Assembly: GCF_011075055.1 (NCBI RefSeq)
Contig: NC_058151.1
Location: 372,001-436,000 of the forward strand
DNA: 64,000 nt
Direction of reading: 5' to 3'
DNA from: Mangifera indica
Taxonomy: Eukaryota > Streptophyta > Magnoliopsida > Sapindales > Anacardiaceae
Under the pieces are notes generated by a model that was not told the DNA's origin, searched no databases, and saw only the letters and a list, made by a program, of their open reading frames with translations. Below, piece by piece: positions 61,260 to 64,000 of this stretch (positions are counted from its first letter, which is position 1; each line of letters starts with the position of its first letter). A program made the position numbers and the translations under genes.

Positions 61260-61965
61260 TGTCAAAAATATATATTAGACTTATAAATATGAAGATTGAA
61301 ATCCATATTACACAAAATCAATTGGTTTGTGTTAAAGTTTAATCCACATACTTATATACTACTCATTTTACTCAAGTTTATTACATGTGAGACCCTTTTT
61401 CTTTATTTTTTATTTGAGTTTTCAACACCCCCGTTTAAGTGCAACTACTTAGGCTTTTAGACCTGCCTTTTGGCTCAGCCGATTTTTGACTGGGTGCGTT
61501 GTCACTTGTATTCAAGAATACTTATACTGTTAAATCTGTCGTTTGACTCGTGACTGATATCATATCGAAAATATATATTGAGCTTATAAGTGTGAAGATT
61601 GAAACCTATATTACACAAAACTAATTGGCTTATATTAAGATTCAATTCACACACTTATATGCCACCCATTTTACTCAAGTTTATTAGATATGAGACTCTT
61701 TTTCTTTCTTTTTTATTTGAGTCTCCAACACCCTCGCTTAAGTGCAATCATCTAGATTGTTAAACTTGTTTTTTGGATTAGCTGGTTTTTGGTTGGGTGT
61801 ATTGTCACTTGTATCCAAGAATACTTAGGTTGTTAAACCCGTTATTTGACTTGTGCTCTAATACCATGTCGGAAATATATATTAGACTTATAAATGTAAA
61901 GATTGAAACCATATTCCACAAAACCAATTGATTTTTGTTAAAGTTCAGTCTACACACTAATATAC
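61260..61965. repeat. Tandem repeat of about 303 bp with tRNA-Met primer-site-like ends (TRIM/LTR-like)
   Basis: Units start at about 61260 (TGTCAAAAATATATATTAGA), 61563 (ATCGAAAATATATATTGAGC) and 61867 (TGTCGGAAATATATATTAGA); the third is cut at about 61965. Each unit end carries a motif like GCTCTAATACCA (61855-61866), which on the minus strand reads TGGTATTAGAGC, close to the TGGTATCAGAGC primer site of many plant LTR elements. This suggests minus-oriented LTR-plus-primer-site pieces in tandem, as in TRIM arrays. Confidence 0.5.
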
Positions 61966-61994
61966 GTGTCCATTGGACATTGTGAATTCCTGAT

Positions 61995-62185
61995 AAATTT
62001 CATTAACTGAAAAATCTTCATTTAATGCAAATTTACCCTTATAAAAACCTGTCCCAAGAAAAAACTTCATATGAAAACATCGCTTAGCATCAAAGAAGAA
62101 AAATTCAGAAAGAAGACAATGAAAGAGAAAAAATAATCTCCAATTTATTATACATTTTACGATTATCAACCCATAATCTACATCG
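61995..62185. repeat. Direct repeat, left copy
   Basis: Matches 63822-64000: CCTTATAAAAACCTGTCC, CTTCATATGAAAACAT, AGCATCAAAGAAGAAAAA, CCAATTTATTATACATTTT. The right copy runs off the window end. Could be 3' ends of duplicated genes or terminal repeats of an element of about 1.8 kb. Confidence 0.7.
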
Positions 62186-62799
62186 ATTTTTTTCCAAAGA
62201 CAAGCTAAAGACCCTGGAATACAATTTCAACACATTATAGAGGCTTCAAATAACCTCACTCAACAGCCTGCAGGTTTCTGTCATAAGTTCTTCTGTTTAG
62301 TTCAGGATAATATCATGTCAATAATGTCAGCGTATCCTGTGATCAATGTCATTTCTACCAACAATAAGAAAGTTAGTGGCTTCTATCCCACAACAACCAA
62401 CCGAATCATCTAGCAACATTAATCTATTCTTGTTTGCTAAAACTGGAGGCCATCCAATCTTAAAAGGCATGAGGGTCAAAAGAAGATATAGGAAGAAAAG
62501 GAAGAATTTCTCCAGTGTTAATTCGGATCTTCAAGTCCAACTCATGTTCCTGGAGATTATAAGATCCAAATGTTAACCACCGAACAAAGTCATCCCAGCA
62601 CTTTCATCTTCTAACCATCCTGAAGCAAATTAACAAGTCAATAAGCTGGTGGAATCTCTTTCGGCTGTATAATTAAGCAAATCTTTAATAAAATCTCAGT
62701 AAAATGAATTAATATGCAATCTACCTTCCTCATCGATTAGCCTCTAATAACTTATCATGGACTAGGATCCTAATCCCTGTCATAAAATAAAAAAATTAA

Positions 62800-63187
62800 T
62801 TAAGCACGTTGATGGAGCATAAGTAAACACAGTGGAGAAAGAGAGAGCTCATACAGAGATAAGACTATAAGGGATGTTTGCATCTGGTAAGTTACTAATC
62901 CGATGATGTCAAAGCTCATCAAAATCTGTGTTGGTTCTTTCAAGGGGATTGTTATGGAGGAGGATGAACAACTTTGAAAAGATAGAGAGTGAAACTCCAT
63001 CAATCCAGCTAAAAAGAAACAATTTTAATGGCGTATGTGATTGAGATGCAATTGTGAAAAAGAAAATACTAGTATATATAGCATCTTGAACTTCTCTAGA
63101 CACAGCTGTATTGGTCCATTTGGCATAAATTTGCTCAATCTGTCTCATTAAGAATGTAATCTGGCTTTTAGAGTATTTGGTATCCAA
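62800..63187 (-). other. Possible minus-strand transcript of unknown type
   Basis: The minus strand has a TATATATA box (about 63077-63070). About 70 bp on, an ATG (62999) opens a Ser-rich frame (MEFHSLSFQSCSSSSITIPL...) to 62800. Another frame crosses it (63187-62909). A donor-like GTAAGTTACT is not placed to join them clearly. I do not recognise a family; this may be a long non-coding RNA, a small gene or chance. Confidence 0.2.
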
Positions 63188-63821
63188 TAATTACAGGCAC
63201 TAAATGTATTTCCATCTTTAACATAAATAATTAAAAATGATTGAATTTACTGCCATACATGGAAATTAAATAATTAAATAAATAATTAATAATTATTAAA
63301 TGTACTACCATATATAGAAAATATATTTATCAGGAATATTCTTAAATTCCTGGATGCTTGTATAGTTTCAAAATTTACAGAAAGATTCCTAACAAAATTT
63401 TGTTATCTATTCTGACATCAAAAATCCTCAAAGATCATTTTAAATACGAAGGTTGCAAACCAAATTATAGAGCATAGTGGTTTCACTTTCCGCATTAAGT
63501 AAACCAAGTATCAATGAATCAATCATTATATTGTTTGACATGCACATCTATTTTGAGTATATAAATAAATATACATTTATATGTGTCATATATTAGTATG
63601 TACCTATTTATATACTTAAAGTCGGTATGCATAGTATTGCTCGTAATGTTATTATAGCCTCTGAAATTTGTATTTAATTCAATCCGAAAATGTAGAAATC
63701 CCTAACACCCCAAAATTTGGGGTTTTTCTTGGGTTATAGCACACAAGCCTAAACCATGGGATTAGATTGAAGTAGTAGTTATAATTTCAATGGAGATCCA
63801 GTTTTTTTTTCTTGTTTGAGT
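63188..63821. other. Intergenic DNA
   Basis: AT-rich; nothing recognised apart from a TATA-rich stretch near 63540-63610. Confidence 0.4.
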
Positions 63822-64000
63822 GAATTTCATTTTATGCAGATTAACCCTTATAAAAACCTGTCCAAGGGAAGATCTTCATATGAAAACATGGCTCCAAATA
63901 GCATCAAAGAAGAAAAATCAGAAAGAAGATGATGAAAGAGAAAAAAATAATTTCCAATTTATTATACATTTTCCGATCATCGATCGATAATCTACATAGG
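63822..64000. repeat. Direct repeat, right copy (cut by window end)
   Basis: See 61995-62185. This copy keeps CGATCATCGATCGATAATC where the left copy has CGATTATCAACCCATAATC. Confidence 0.7.

Noticed and set aside
61260..61965. Cassandra TRIM (5S rRNA-bearing LTR)
   Set aside because: No 5S rRNA-like A box, IE or C box could be seen in the units.

Overview
The window is nuclear DNA of a eudicot plant. It is AT-rich, the genes have many short exons with GT-AG introns, and the gene set is plant-specific: a cell-wall KDO synthase, a plastid DUF2358 protein, group-9 Mn metal tolerance proteins (MTPs), defensins and teloboxes. I cannot name the species. All calls come from reading the sequence; no database search was run.

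Layout. (1) 1-3.7 kb: the 3' two thirds of a KDO-8-phosphate synthase gene (+). (2) 4.8-6.7 kb: a weak gene or decayed gene with an E2F-like site. (3) 9.25-10.28 kb: an intact two-exon DUF2358 plastid gene (+). (4) 10.98-26.0 kb: an imperfect tandem duplication of about 7 kb. Each copy carries a six-exon Mn-CDF gene (MTP9/10 type, -) and, downstream on the same strand, a small cluster of box C/D snoRNAs behind its own Site II/telobox/TATA promoter. One snoRNA is U25-like, with two antisense elements against one stretch of 18S rRNA. The second copy also holds a 1,076-bp Mutator-like element with a perfect 9-bp target duplication. (5) 27.4-30.1 kb: a third, more diverged MTP gene (-) with the same exon lengths. 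(6) 34.6-39.0 kb: an intact 11-exon DCN1-like cullin-neddylation gene (+) with one GC-AG intron and a candidate poison exon. (7) 38.2-60.6 kb: a tandem duplication of an 11-kb unit. It starts inside DCN1 intron 9 and ends inside a hAT-type MITE, with TATA microhomology at the joint. Each unit holds four defensin-derived genes: a (Gly/acidic tail), b (Gly/acidic tail), c (long Pro/Ser/His-rich tail with runs of 3-10 His) and d (a decayed His-tail relic). Genes b, c and c' are intact; a, a', b', d and d' are broken. (8) 61.2-64 kb: a PBS-bearing tandem repeat, a pair of direct repeats and a poorly supported minus-strand transcript.

The most unusual content is the defensin family whose eight-cysteine domain is fused to a histidine-cluster, AGP-like tail. 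The second is the snoRNA cluster copied together with an MTP gene, where each copy is losing different parts. Insertions found in only one duplicate (Mutator-like at 24.0 kb, hAT at 56.9 kb) give the relative order of events.
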